Shown here: one piece after another, positions 28,363 to 40,800 of the stretch
Layout of the letters: each line of letters opens with the position of its first letter
Position numbering within the stretch: position 1 is the first letter of the stretch
Notes under the pieces: generated by a model
The model's database searches: none
The model's input: the letters and a program-made list of their open reading frames with translations, nothing else
Told to the model about the DNA's origin: nothing
From: Haematococcus lacustris
Lineage: Eukaryota > Chlorophyta > Chlorophyceae > Chlamydomonadales > Haematococcaceae
Assembly: GCA_030144725.1 (NCBI GenBank)
Contig: JASKMD010000007.1
Location: 7,665,368-7,729,367, forward strand
Direction of reading: 5' to 3'
Length of the DNA stretch: 64,000 nucleotides
Made by a program: the position numbers and the translations under genes

Positions 28363-31309
28363 CAATAAGAGGAGGAAGAAGAAGAAGACTATTCCGGCAA
28401 AGCTGGTGTGCATCAAGGGAGGAGCTTCTGCTTGGGGCACGGCCTGCTCCCACCACAGCCAGAGTGCAGGCAGCAGTCAAGGATTGGGGTGGATCTGTCC
28501 GCAAGCCACTCACCTGTTGTCAACCACTGTGATGGGCAGGATGGGGCTGCCATCAGGCCCCTCTTGGATGGGCAGGTGCAGTAGGACAAACAGCTCTGCC
28601 GAGCAGCCCTTGGGCCTGCAGGGAAAGGCGCATTCAGACCCTGTTTTTGGTTTGGCAGACCCTTCCAGGCATGCTCTAAGCTCGGAGCCTCTTGCAGGTT
28701 CTAATGCACCATGAGAAGCTCCGAGGCAGTGCACGCACAGGGGTTCGCCGGCCACGTTCTTCACGCCAAGGAAGCACACGCCCTCGGTTGCTCTGACGAT
28801 TATGTTCTTGATGCTTTCACGCAGCTCAGTCTCAGCATCACCGTTATCAAAGCTGCAGCACACAGCCATGTCAAATAATTGTCATGCATTGAGTCTGCCA
28901 GCTTTAGCAGAGCGTTAGACCTTACTTCTTGCTGGCTTGTTGCACCATTTGTTGCCGGGTGGACATGGCATTCATATGAAGTGCGAGCAGCTGTTTGCCG
29001 CTGGAGAGGTTCAAGGGCCGTAGGTGTGTGATGTCTATGCAGTCCAGGGTCGGTAGCAGTGCAGGGAGGGGCATGCCTGCTGGGCGTGGCTGGGGCGGTG
29101 CTGCAAGCAGGGTGGGCGGGGCATCTGCTGGCCAGCGCTCCCACACCTGAGGCCAACAGCAGCAACGCAGCAGGTGATGCAGCCTGCTGCCCTGGGCTGA
29201 TCAAGGGCCACATGCCAAGGGCCATGGCATGAGGGCAGGTGGGTGACTTGCAGCAGGGGGTTGGCAGCAGCCTCACCTCAGCCTTGCGCAGCTTGAGCCA
29301 GACCTGGCCTGACTTGCGCCGCAGCTGGACTGACTCCAGGCCCTGGCCACCAGAGTAGCAGCCTAGTGGCATACCATTAGGCTCATTAGCTCCACTGCTG
29401 ATGGGCCAGGGCAGCTGCAGCAGCAGGGGCCGCACGCCTGCAGCAAGGAAGGCAACAAGGCAGCAAGGTAGGCGGTGATGATGACCTAGCTGACGCAGGC
29501 ATTGCAGCTGAGCCAGCAGACAAGGGTAGGCTCTGACCTGCCGGCCGCTCCAACCTCAGGGCGATGAAGTGTGAGGTGGTCACACCAAGGCGCAAGGACA
29601 GCAGCTCAGGAGCTTTACCCTGGCTGCCCTTTGCGTTGGGCCCACTGCCGCTGCCGCTGCTGCTGCCTGGCTGCCAGTCCCAGTGCCTGACCACCTCAGC
29701 CGACAAGCCACCGGGCTCACACTCAGCCCTGACTGCAGTGCCGCTGCTGGTCAGCTGCAGGGTGAGGGAGTAGGAGCTGCTGGTTTCAATAGCCTCAACC
29801 ACTGCCCAGCTGTAGGGGCTGGCAGCTGCCTGGCCTTGTTTACTAGCCACTGGACCTGCCTGCTCTGATGCTACTGTTGCTGGCTGGCTGGCTGTGCTGG
29901 CAGATTGGCTGGCAGCGTCAGCAGGGGCGTGGCAGGCTGCTTTGTGGGCCTTCCAGTGCTTCTTCTGGCAGGCAGGAGAGCAGTAGGTCACCTCCCGGCA
30001 ACGGCTGCACCTGAACAGCTTCACGTTTCCTGCTCCACACTGGGCACAACACTGTGCCGCATCACTGCCTGCTGCTGGCTGACCTCCACACCCTGCCACA
30101 GCCCAGCCAGGCCCCGCTGCCCACCCAGCAGCAGCTGACTGCAGCAGTAGTGTGACCAGGTCAGGGCTGGGTGTGACCTGCTCCACCTTGAATGAGCTAA
30201 GCCGAGTGGGCTGCAGCACAATCACGCCCTGAAGAGCATCCATCACGACCACTGCGGTGCCGCCCAGGTTCAAACCATGGTCGGTTGGCAGCAGCAGGCT
30301 CAGCGTCCATTGGCACCTATTGCTTCCTGGTACCTCATCAAGGGATAGGTTGTCGAGGATGTGCACGCCAGCAGAAGGGACGGGGGCTGGGGATTGGGTA
30401 AGGGCTGCCCAGGCCATGATGCGCTCGTCCCAATTCAATGGGAAAGGGATTGGTTGGTCCAGAACGCCTTGGGAGGGAACTCTGGCGGCTGACATGGTGC
30501 TGTTGGCTGCCACCGGCAACAGCAGGGCGCGCAGTATGGGAGTGCCGCGGTTAAAGGATGCGATGTGTGCCCTTAGGAGCGCTGGCACCACCTTGGTAAA
30601 GCGCAGGAGGCCGGGGCCCTGGGGCAGGTCCAGGCCGCCAGCAGCAGGTGCATGGCCACCAGGCTGGGCAGCCAGGGTTGCAGCAGAGCGGCCCACCAGG
30701 TCGGCCTTCACCGCCCGCCAGCCTAGCTGCCAGTGACGGGGCAGCTGGGCCCCCACTGCGGTCATCAGCTCCTGGCACTGTGCAGGACTCGCTGACCAGC
30801 TGCAGAGCTCAGAGGATTTGAGGCTGAGCTGCAGCTAGGGAGGAGTTGTGGGGAGGAGCTGTGAGGCTGTGATGTGGGCAGTGTGTGGGGCAGGAGGGTG
30901 AAGCGGCTGGCAGCACAGCCGCTCAGCAGCAGGTGGGCCAGGCTGGCAGGGGTGGTGCAGGTCAGGCCGCACCGCTCCTCTTGGACAGGCACACCCTGAA
31001 TAGGGCATCGGCCAACCAGTCAGAAAGGGACTGGTACCCACACACAGCCAGCCATCTTGGAGGAAGCAGGCAGGGCAGCAGCACCATGTCTGAGTGCTTC
31101 ATGTCTCCATGTGTGCCTCTATGTCAAAACATACTGCTGCTTAAGCAATGCATAATATAGCAACTCAGCTTGATACATTAACTGCCAGCCACTGCTGGAA
31201 CTCAGCTTGATACTGTAACCATGCCGCTAGCCACTGCCGCCATGCAAGTATATCATTTCAGCTTGAATGATGATAGCCAGACACTGTGCCAAACAAGGAA
31301 GTTGCGCAA

Positions 31310-33240
31310 CCTGGGAAGAAAAGCATACTCAGGCATGGTTGGCATGCATCATCGGCTCATCCTAGAAGCGGAGGGACTCAACCTCAACCTTTATCCCTGA
31401 CACTGGCCTGCTTGAACAAAGCCATGCTAATGCCTTGCATTCCCTTAACCATTGCTCGTGTGTGTTTGGGCTGCAGGGGCCAGGGTTTGATTACTATGGG
31501 GATCCTCACTTCTGGCGGCTTGGACAGGCTGACTGAGCTTTTCCCTGACCCCATTAAGGGCGCAAGGTCGTGTGATGGCAAGGCGCACATGTTCCATGCA
31601 CGCTCAGGCTGTATGGCTTAAGCGAGTCATGGAGTGCAGGAATGCGGCAAGGGTTGAAACCTCCATTGGTGTTTGGACATGATGGACTCTTCCGCAGTGC
31701 ACCACAATTGTCATGTGTCTTCATATGTCCTAGTGATGGATTTATGATGGCCCATCGCATGGCAACATGTTGGTGCAGCTGAATTCTTGGAATAGCTATC
31801 GTTGCCTACCTCACAACATATCTTCCTGATTGCACTCGCAAAAGCAAAGCTGTAGCGCAAGCAAAATAAGGATGGTTTAAGTCAATAAACATTGGACATT
31901 ATGCCAAAATGCATGACCGACTAGCCAGTATCTGTCAGACTTGTTGTGTATTTGCAATCGGTACTCAACCACTTCCGGGCATAGGAATCACGGCAGTTCC
32001 AGCGTAAGAATCACAGAGACAAGTGGGAGCCATTTATCTATGTAAAAGCATACCATTGGCGTGCATCCCACGACTCATCCTAGACGCATACCTAAAAGCA
32101 TACCTTAAGTGACACCATACATTACAGCAGCGTCTACCCTGTTGACCTTTTTATGGTGAACAATGTACATTAGCATGTACCCCGTGTACCGGAACTTGGT
32201 GTTCAAGGGATAGAGCAGGTGACGGTGATGATGATTATGGGTGTACACCATTATCAGCCTTGCCCTGGAATGATTGCTTGTTTTTGCTTGAGCTGGTTTA
32301 CTAAATGTGCACGTTAGTGATTTTTTTCTTCACAGGAGCCAAGCTGATGCTGGTCACGAAGGGTCTTGGACCATCATGGTTGGCAAAAGCGGTTCATCAC
32401 GATTAGTTACGGAAAATCTATCAGGTTGCATATTATATCAGGTAGCATCTGTCCATCATCATCATCACCAGTCTATCAGCAGTCCACCCCTCAAACCCTG
32501 ATACACACCACAGTGCCCCTTCTTGTTGGCATCATCCAGCCACACCCCAATGGCTGCTCCCCGAGCAGCCCAAACCCTGCTCAACCCTACTGAGCGTCAC
32601 ACGTCTCACTTTCTTTCTTGGTTCAAGATCTCGTTCGGACCCCCGTTATAAGGGAAATCTGCCACAGCATGTGTGACATTGTGGAAGACCCTGGCGCACA
32701 CATTCAGATGCTCTTCATTGAGCCTGTTGTGTGTGTCATCCTTGAGGTATGCCATGGCTGAGCACATGCGCTCCTCCTCCACTGAGCCTCCGACCATCAC
32801 CATCGCGAGCCCTGCCAGCCTGCCATACTCTGAGATCTCCAAGGCTGTGATGGGCTGCTTGCTCAAACTCTGCCACAGCTGGCTGATCCCCTGCTGCTCA
32901 ATGTCTATCATGGGTCTGCCAGGCTTCAGCTGCTTAAGCACTGCTGCAATCTGCATGACGGTGGCAGGATCTCCCATCTGCTCCTTGCGCTTTGCTGCAG
33001 CTCTGTCTCGCCCAGTGTTGAGCGTAGCCATGGAGGCTTGCACTGCTGCTAAGCTCTTCTGTTTGGTTTATGGAAGGTATTTACTTCTCAACGCAAGGGC
33101 CCGTTTGGTAATGTAAGCCAGGCTTGGAAAACAAGCTTTTGGTTCTGATCGTTACGTATTACGCGAAAATAGATTCACGGGTGCGCGCAATTTGACCATA
33201 GACATTGTCCCTGCTTCAAGTTTGCAGTCTGGAAAGGTGC
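31310..33240. mobile_element. Insertion of about 1.9 kb in intron 9 of copy B, absent from copy C
   Basis: Intron 9 of B and C aligns at both ends (for example the CACTACTATCTGTAC block near 33275 and 53485), but about 1.9 kb here has no counterpart in C. The right part (32312-33175) is a hAT-like remnant; 31310-32310 has no feature that I can name. Boundaries are estimated by eye. Confidence 0.55.
32312..33175 (-). mobile_element. hAT-like DNA transposon remnant with the C-terminal part of a transposase
   Basis: A minus-strand open frame (33043-32606, about 145 codons) encodes SVEEERMCSAMAYLKDDTHN and then RLNEEHLNVCARVF, the arrangement of the hAT dimerisation domain (S-V-E-x-E-R-x-F/C-S-x-x-x-x-x-K). 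The surrounding sequence shares both ends with the repeat at 63590-63885: CCAAGCTGATGCTGGTCACG near 32340 and AAGCTTTTGGTTCTGATCGT near 33135. The N-terminal and catalytic transposase regions are missing. I did not find clear terminal inverted repeats. Confidence 0.5.
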
Positions 33241-36200
33241 ACACGGAGGGTCCCTAATTTCAGACCGCCTCACACTACTATCTGTACATGTGCTGCCTTA
33301 CGTGGTGGCTTTAAGGGGCGCATCTGCTTACTGTGTGGCTACTTAAATGGGTTGCAGCAGATGAGGCAAGCGCGGTGAGCAAGTTAAGGCAAGATGAGGT
33401 GGAAGCAAGGTAAAGGCAAGATGCGTGGAGATGAGGCAAGATGGGTGGTGAAGCAAGATGACTTAAGCGTGGCAAGTGGTGCAAGCAAGATAGTAGCATC
33501 AATACAGTGTAGCACAGCTGGAGCCAAGAAAGTGCACCTTGAAGGCTGTTGCACCAACTTTTGCACCAAATGGCTGCACCACGCATGCATGCCTGCCTGA
33601 CCTGTGGTGTGCATGACCTTGTGAACCACATTGCTGCATTGCACAGTTATGTATGCCTGACCTGCTGGGTGCATGACTTGATGAGATGGACCAGATGTTC
33701 CATCTCCAGGCCAGGTGCTGGGGCCAAGATCTCCACGGCTTGAGCCTCTTGGATCGCAGCTCCTGGTGGTTTTCATTGCACAATGGCACCAGACAGAAGC
33801 ACAAATGGATTGTGGCATTTTGTGACGTAGTCTACTGTGCAGCACATTGTGCAACTGATCATTTGCCAACTAGAAGCAAACGAAACCTTGTGGTAGCATG
33901 CGTATATGAGCAGTGTCATGATTTGGAACGAGCCTGAAGAAAGAGAGACTGCTCATTGCAGCAGGAGAGTGACCTCACCTCCAGCCAGCCCAGGCCCAGG
34001 CTGAGGGTCTTTGCACTGAAGCCGCCCTGCAGCCATCAACTGCTGCTGGCTCTGCATCAGGGTTTGGGTGAGGGCGGCGGTCCCCACTGCCGCCACTGGC
34101 TTGCTCCACACCAGCAGCCGGGAGTCCTGGCGGATGGCGCTCAGCTGGGCTGCCATGCCCAGGGGCTGTGGCCGGCCAGCTGTGATGTCCGTGACCAGGC
34201 GCAGGCCAAGCAGTGTGGGGTACATGCTAGGTGGGCAGCTCAGACAACTGCAAGACAGGGAGCAAATGTGTTCACACTGTGTTCACACAAATGTGTTCAC
34301 ACTGATGTCGTGTGATCACCCTTTTTACACTCACCTTTGCAGATATTCACGCATGGACTTGAAGCTCATCGTCCACGTCATGCTGCAGGTGATGAGGCGG
34401 GCCAGAGGGTGGGGCTCTAGGCGTGGCTGGGCTGCCAGCAGCAAGTTAAACAGGCCAACATGGTCCGCGACATTGCTGGTGTCAATGACATGAAACATCA
34501 GGGGAGGCTGCACAGCTGGCTGTGGACCACGCTGCCCCTGCTGTGCCTGCTGTGGGGCTCCCAAGACTGTTGGCTGGGCAGCAGGGCGGTGGGCCCAGTG
34601 CTGCTCCAGGTCAGGGCCCTGGCACAGCTGCAGGCAGTCACCCAGCCAGAAGCACAGCTGGGCTGGCACCCCACTCCTGCCAGCGCTGTCACCAGGTCTG
34701 CTGTGGCCTGCTGGTGGCAGCTGCACGGGCACCACCTCCCCTGGCCCGCCCAGCCTTGCATTGCGCTGCATGGCCACACAAGCTGCTGCCATGCGCACCA
34801 TGCACGCCCTGGCCAGCATGCCTGCCTTGTATGTCTGCTTCAGCAGTGCAGGGCGGTACTCAGGCCTGGCCCCTGCCTTGTCCACAGGAGGGGCAGGGCA
34901 GGGAGGGAAGGCTCCCCAGGGGCCAGGGAGAGGGTCCTCCTCCACAGCAAGGCTGGCTCTGGCAGCAGTGGCAGCAGCCTGCAGCGCTGAAGCCAGCTGG
35001 TCAGGCCGCGCCACTGCCTGCAGCTCATGCAACTCAAGGGGGGCCCAGCCACGCATGAACTGTTGGTCGTAGTGGGCGGTCCAGCGGGAAACAGGGGTCT
35101 CGAAGGGGGGCAGCATCTGCAGCCCAGCATCAACACATTGGGTGTTACAAGCTGGCTGTGACATGACGAGGCACTTGTGTCATGCTCTCACTGCCACTCA
35201 CTGTGCGGTTCACCACAGCTGTCTTTGCCGTGCTCATGCTCCACTGCTGCTCCTGATGACCCCGCAGGCTGCCCAGCTGGGCCCAGGCCACAAAGTCAGC
35301 CTTAAGAATATCTCCCACGCTGCTGCTGTCGCCATCCCGCTTGGCCATCACGATTTTTAGCATCTCTAGTTGCGAATTGAAGGGGAGAGTCTGCAGCACC
35401 ACACCAGGCCACAGCTTTATGGTGCTGGCAGCCAGACCATTAGTCTCAACAGCCTATGACTTTGTCACGAAAGGCAAAGGCTCGCAGTGTGACCGAATGT
35501 GACTGCTTGCTGTGGTGCATGAGCTGTGGGGCTCCAGCCCAGCCTTGGCCTTGGCCTGAAGCATGCTTATCACCAGCCAGGATGTGAAGTAGTGTACACC
35601 AATCCTGGTCACCAGCCAGTCAGCCAGAGTGTGAAGTATTGCAAAACATACAAAGCAGCTTCCCATGGCCTACCTAGTTATGTCATGGTTTCCAGAAGCA
35701 CCAACCCTTGCATGTACCCACCTCACAAAGCAGCGGCTTGACAAGAGACTTATCAGTAGCATCCAAGTCAAAAGAGTTGACAGTGGCTTTCGCCGAAGTA
35801 GCAAACTTCTTGGTGCGTTGCAGCCTCCTGTATGCAGGCAGGCAACCAAGCATCCAAATTTAGAGCAGCCCTTGTCTGAACCCATTTGCTTCCACCCGGG
35901 AGTTCTGTTGGCTGTTCTTTTATGTAGCTTGGAGCAGTTTGGAGCTGACCTCGTCTGAACCCACAGCAGAGGGCTTGCACCCAGTCAGTGGGAGAGGCCG
36001 CACACAACCTATGGTCTGAGCTCTTGATGAGAAGGGCGTGAACCTAACAGACCCCATCACTTCCGACACCCGTGACACCCACAGAACAGCAGGCATCTCA
36101 GCAAGTGGCTGCATGGTGCGAGTGCCATTGCTCACCAGCAGGCTGGCCAGCCCTGGCTGAAGGCCTCACTGTCTGTGTGAATGCCCTAATGCATGAAGGT

Positions 36201-37292
36201 CATTCTCTTCAACCCTTTCACTATGCAAGTGGCAATGTAGTCTTACCGCTGATGCTGTTGATGCTGCTACAGGTACCGTTGATGTTTATAGAGATGCGGA
36301 GCAACAAGCATTACTAATTGAAGGGTGGGTGAAGGCGCAGTCGTGAGCTCATTTGGCATGTATCTGACAGAACCCTTCCAGTCCAGGCTTTTGGGGCGCA
36401 GCAGTGAGCTTTTGCCGTGCTGCCAAGGCCCTGCACCAGCTGCACTGCCACCAGCGGCTTGCCTGACTTCCAGGACATGGGCTGGTGTGGACTGCCCGGC
36501 ATCCTCCAGCCACCACTGCAGCACCTCATGCACCTTCCTCATGTCGCTGGGCCGGGGCACCTGCATCCAGGGGTACCTGGGCAGCAGGAGGCAGGCCAGC
36601 AGGCAGCTCAGGCAGTGACGTATCAGCTGCAAGGCAGTGAGTGCAAGCAAGGCGTCACTGCCTGCCCACCTGCCGTCTAGGATGTGCTGGACGGTGGCCT
36701 TGAAGCGCGCCTCCACCTGGCTGCCCTTGTCCCACAGCAGGTTGTACCACACGTCAAACAGCACTGCGTACAAAAAACAAAGCAGCGTCTGACATGCGTG
36801 GGCTGTTGGCACTGGTCAGGGCGGTGCCACCACCTCATGACGCTCACATTGCATGTCTGTGGGGCTGGCGGGGTCAACCTCAGTGGCCAGGGCCAGCAGC
36901 ACCATGTTGCGAGCAATGATGCTGGGGTTGTGGTCATTGGCATGCAGCTCCAGGTATGAACAGCTGCTGGCCTTGGTTACGGGGTCTTGGGTGGCAGTGG
37001 CTGACGGGCCAGGCGGGCTGAGTGAGCCCAGCGTCAGCAGCAGGTTGCGGGGGTCGCCACAGGCTAGGGACAGCACGCGGCAGTGGCCCGAGTGGTCGAT
37101 GGCGAAGGGATGAGGACCCAGCCAGCTTACAGCCTGTGCAAGCACACATGGCGCCGCTCGCTAGGCGATTCAACGCGGCAACATAGCGCCGAGCGCTTCA
37201 CCAGCTCTCTCAATTACCTTGGTGTTACCGATAGGGTAGTACAGCTCATCGAGCTCAAACAGGATGCGACGACCTATCGGGACCGCGCCCAT

Positions 37293-37389
37293 TGCGATTA
37301 AGCGATCACGAGAGGAGAAAGCGAATGCGCCCTTTGCAAGCGGCAAGCGAACATAATGCGCCGTGAAAATGTCACACCAAGTAACGTCA
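37293..37389. promoter_or_regulatory. Remnant 5' flank of copy B up to the LINE
   Basis: Similarity to the upstream flank of copy C stops after GCGCCGTGAAAA (near 37366), about 75 bp above the ATG. Beyond it is unrelated DNA leading into the LINE 3' end. The original promoter of B is therefore displaced or replaced. Confidence 0.5.
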
Positions 37390-37841
37390 CACGGACTTGG
37401 TGGCCGCTGGCCGTTTTTGAGAGAAAGAGATTACAGGAGAAAGAAGACTAAGAGAGAGACTAAGAGAGAGAGAAAAAGAAAGACTAGACCATGTCTCGAG
37501 CAAGCTACCCCCTCCCTTCCTCAAAGAGGCAAGCAAACCCCACCCCACCACCCCACCACCAAACAGCGTCCAAACCACCCTAGAACGGTAACTACACCCC
37601 CCCAAGGAAAGACGTCCAAACACCCCCACACCCCCACCCTCAGCAACCCCTCCACCTCGCCGACCCTAGGGACCCCCGGACAACACAACATACACCCCTA
37701 GGCCCCCCAGCACCAAGGCACAACCCTCGCTGCCCCTCCGCCCCCACTAAACGAACACAAGAACCTAACCTAGGGCTCCCCAGAGACCTAACAGCCTCCA
37801 ACCCCTCAAAACACTCAGAACCCCTAACAAGCTAACCCAGC

Positions 37842-40800
37842 TCAAGCAAGAGGGGCAAGGAAGGGGACGGGCCACTGCAAGGACAGGCGCACAACTAGCT
37901 CACCCGCCCCAAACGCCCTCTCCTCCCGCTGCCTGGCCCCCGTTACTATCCCCCCGGCCTCCCCTCCCCCTACCCTCTCCAGCGCCCTCTCCTCTGCCCC
38001 CTCCTTGGCGAACCACCCTCCTGACGGCTCCGGCCACAACCGGTCAAACTGGTCTGCGCCAAGCTCCGGGTCCGTACCCCTAAACCAGGTGGAGGGCACC
38101 GCTCCACAAAGGCCCACCCGGATGTCTCTGCCTACCCGGTGCCAGTCGCGTTTAACAGCGGAGGAGAGGGTGAGGACGACCTCCTCTGCCACTCGTTGTG
38201 CCACCATCTGCGGCTGGAGGGCTGTAGCGGCCCCGGAGCTGCGGAGACGCCACACCGTGCCTAGATAGGCCACGCGCAACCTGAGCCACAACAAACTGTC
38301 TGGGGGTTGGAAGGGGGGAGCCTCGCTGCGGGTGGGGCGACCACTGAGGAGCAGGAGGGCATCGCCGGAGGGGGGGCGGGTGCCGGTAAGGTGGCCGTAC
38401 ACATCCAACACCCACTCCCAGACCGGAGCCACGGCGGGGCAAGTGAGGAAGGCGTGGGTGAGGGTCTCCAGCTGGCCCGGCTGGCAGAGGCGGCAGGCGG
38501 ATGAACCCGGGGCAGCAGCGCCCTTAAGGATGTGGCCCCACAAAGCCCCAACCATGAGGCTGCCGTGGAGCACCCGCCAAGCCACGATGGCATGCTCCCG
38601 GCGGAGGGTGGGGTCCATCAGCTCCTTCCACACCTGGAGACAGGACTGGCCCGGTCTAGTGGCTGCGGCCAGCTCATCCACCGTGCCATCGGGGGTGACT
38701 TGCAGGGTAGCTGGCTGCCTACCGGTGCGCCGGGGCCCTTGCTGGGCCTCCAGCTGCCGCTCCGCCCGCTCGGCTGCTCGTTGCTCCGGGGAGGGGCGGG
38801 GAGGGGCTCTGGCGGAGGTGTCTCGCCAGCGCGGCGCCTGGCTGCCTTGCACTTCCTCTGGGAGCAGCTCCTCCGCGTCCCTGCCTTGCTGCTCCCGCTC
38901 TTCCGCTGCTCGCTGGGCTGTAACTTGCTGAGCGCTGGCCTGCCACTGCTCCTCCAGCTCCCTGAACGCCCCTCCGTCAACTGCTGTCCCCTGAGCCAAC
39001 CCGGCCTCCCGTGGGGGGCGCCTACCCCAAAGCACCGGCCACAGGCCCCCCCCAGGAGGGTAGAGCGCGTCAGCGCTGACTCGCTGGAGCTGGTGGAGGC
39101 GCACCTTGGCATCCCTGACGGTAAACTCCAAGAGGGTGGTGGTGCCCAAGCCCCACACCTGGGGATCCAGCTGCAGGTGGGCCCAGGGGCCTAGGAGCCA
39201 CTCCTCCTTGGGCCAGGGAGGGGGCCCGGCCTTATGCGCTGGGGCTCCACCTTGCCCTCTTGCTCCACCCCCTCCCTGCCCCCCACCCCTTCCCCTACCC
39301 CCGCTCCCTCCCCTGCCTCTGCCCCTCCCCCCCCCCCCTATCTACCCCCCCCTGCCCCTGGCCCTGACCACCCTCCTGCCCTTGCCCGCCCAGGCGCCCT
39401 GCAGGCAGAGGACGGAGGTGGGTAGCTCGCTCCTCCGGTGTCAAGAGGTAGTTGGGCTTGTTCAGGCGGGCCACCGCAGCCGGCTCCCAGACTGCCCCCT
39501 CCACCACCTGGAACGTCCCCAGGGGCCCCTGGCCCGTGGGGTTAAGGGGGAAGAGCCGCCCGTTGGGGGCCACCCAGTGGGAGGGATGGAGCGCGGGGTG
39601 GCACCGAGCCACGAACCCCACCCCGGGCCCCACCCTCAGGCATTCCCAATCAGGCGGGGGGGGGTCACGGAGGTCCACCCACTGCTGCCAGGGCTCCGGG
39701 AGGCAGGCTCTAACCAGGTCAGCAGCCCACCGGGTGACACCCTCGAGCTGAGACTGCCGCTGAAGGGCCTCCCGCACGTGGCGGACATGGGTCCAACCCT
39801 GGCTCTCTGCCTCCTGCCTAGCAGAAGGGATCAGGCGGATCAGAGGGTTGAACCACAACGGTCCCGCCATCACCGAGTAGAAGGATTGACTCTCTGGGGG
39901 TACCACCCGGAACAGACGAAGTTGGGCCAAGGCGACCACGTGAGCTTGCAGCCGCGGGGTGATATTGCGCAAGGGAGGGGCGCTGGGGTCTGTGATAACC
40001 CAGGTGCTGAGGCCGTGGCTGGGGTCTACCAAAAGGCTGTGGGTAAGGGGTTGCCAAGGGCGCACCCGGGGCGACCAAAGCTGGGCCAACATCTTCGCCC
40101 GCATTGCTGTGCTGATGACCCCTAGGTCTGGGAGCCCCACCCCTCCCTCCCGCCGGGGCATAACGCAGATGGCCTCGCTAGGGTACAGGCGGTTGCTGTT
40201 GGGGCTGCGCTCCTGGGGAAGGTCTGACGCAGCGACAAAGCGTTTGATGGCAAGGGCCATGGCCTGCGCCAAGGCTGTGGGAGGTTGCACGGCGGCCATC
40301 TGGTAGATGACCTTACTGGCCAGGCACTGCTGAGCCACCTGTACCCTCCCAAGCAGGTTGAGGCCCAGGGGCTGCCAAGGGAGGGAGGCCGCTGTGATGG
40401 CAGCTGCAGCACCACCATAGGCGGCCTCTCCTGTGGCAGCGTAAGAGGTCGCCCCTAGGGGGACCCCCAGGTGGCGCACCACCAACCCCGGCGGCGCGGC
40501 GCGGATGACCCCCCCTTCCCCTGCCCCTGCTCCTGCCCCTGCCCCTGCCCCTGCCCCTGCCTCTGCCCCTGCCCCTGCCCCTGCCCCTGCCCCTGCCCCT
40601 GTCCCTGCCCCTGTCCCTGCTCCTGCCCCTGCCCCTGCCCCTGCCCCCGCCTCTACCCTTCCCCTCTCCCCTCCCTTAGCGCCTCCCCTCCCCCCTCCCT
40701 CCCCTCCCACCCTTGCCAACCCTGCTCCCTCCGCCCCCAGGGCCTCCGGCTCGCCCTGACCGGTCACTGGTTGGACGCACGGCAGGGCCACGCTCTTGCT

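Larger units (their letters stand above)
27320..37292 (-). pseudogene. MYND zinc-finger / DUF4470-like gene, copy B, frameshifted
   Basis: Exons: 37292-37218, 37133-36848, 36763-36670, 36576-36463, 35827-35722, 35414-35202, 35116-34335, 34247-33979, 33762-33662, 30977-29538, 29437-29277, 29146-28926, 28852-28739, 28615-28514, 28007-27903, 27668-27535, 27363-27320 (TGA). Twelve exons have the same length as in copy C. Exon 10 is 1440 nt and leaves phase 0 where 1 is required: near 30775 one base is missing relative to C, so the frame meets TGA a few codons later. The rest of exon 10, including MYND finger CAQCG...CSRCREVTYCSPACQKKHW, is open in the shifted frame. Exon 9 is shorter than in A or C. 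Intron 9 (2.7 kb) has an insertion of about 1.9 kb with a hAT-like remnant. It ends in GGEEGFELMMGLKL, not the second MYND finger of A. It is a recent pseudogene, unless the deletion is an assembly error. Confidence 0.72.
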
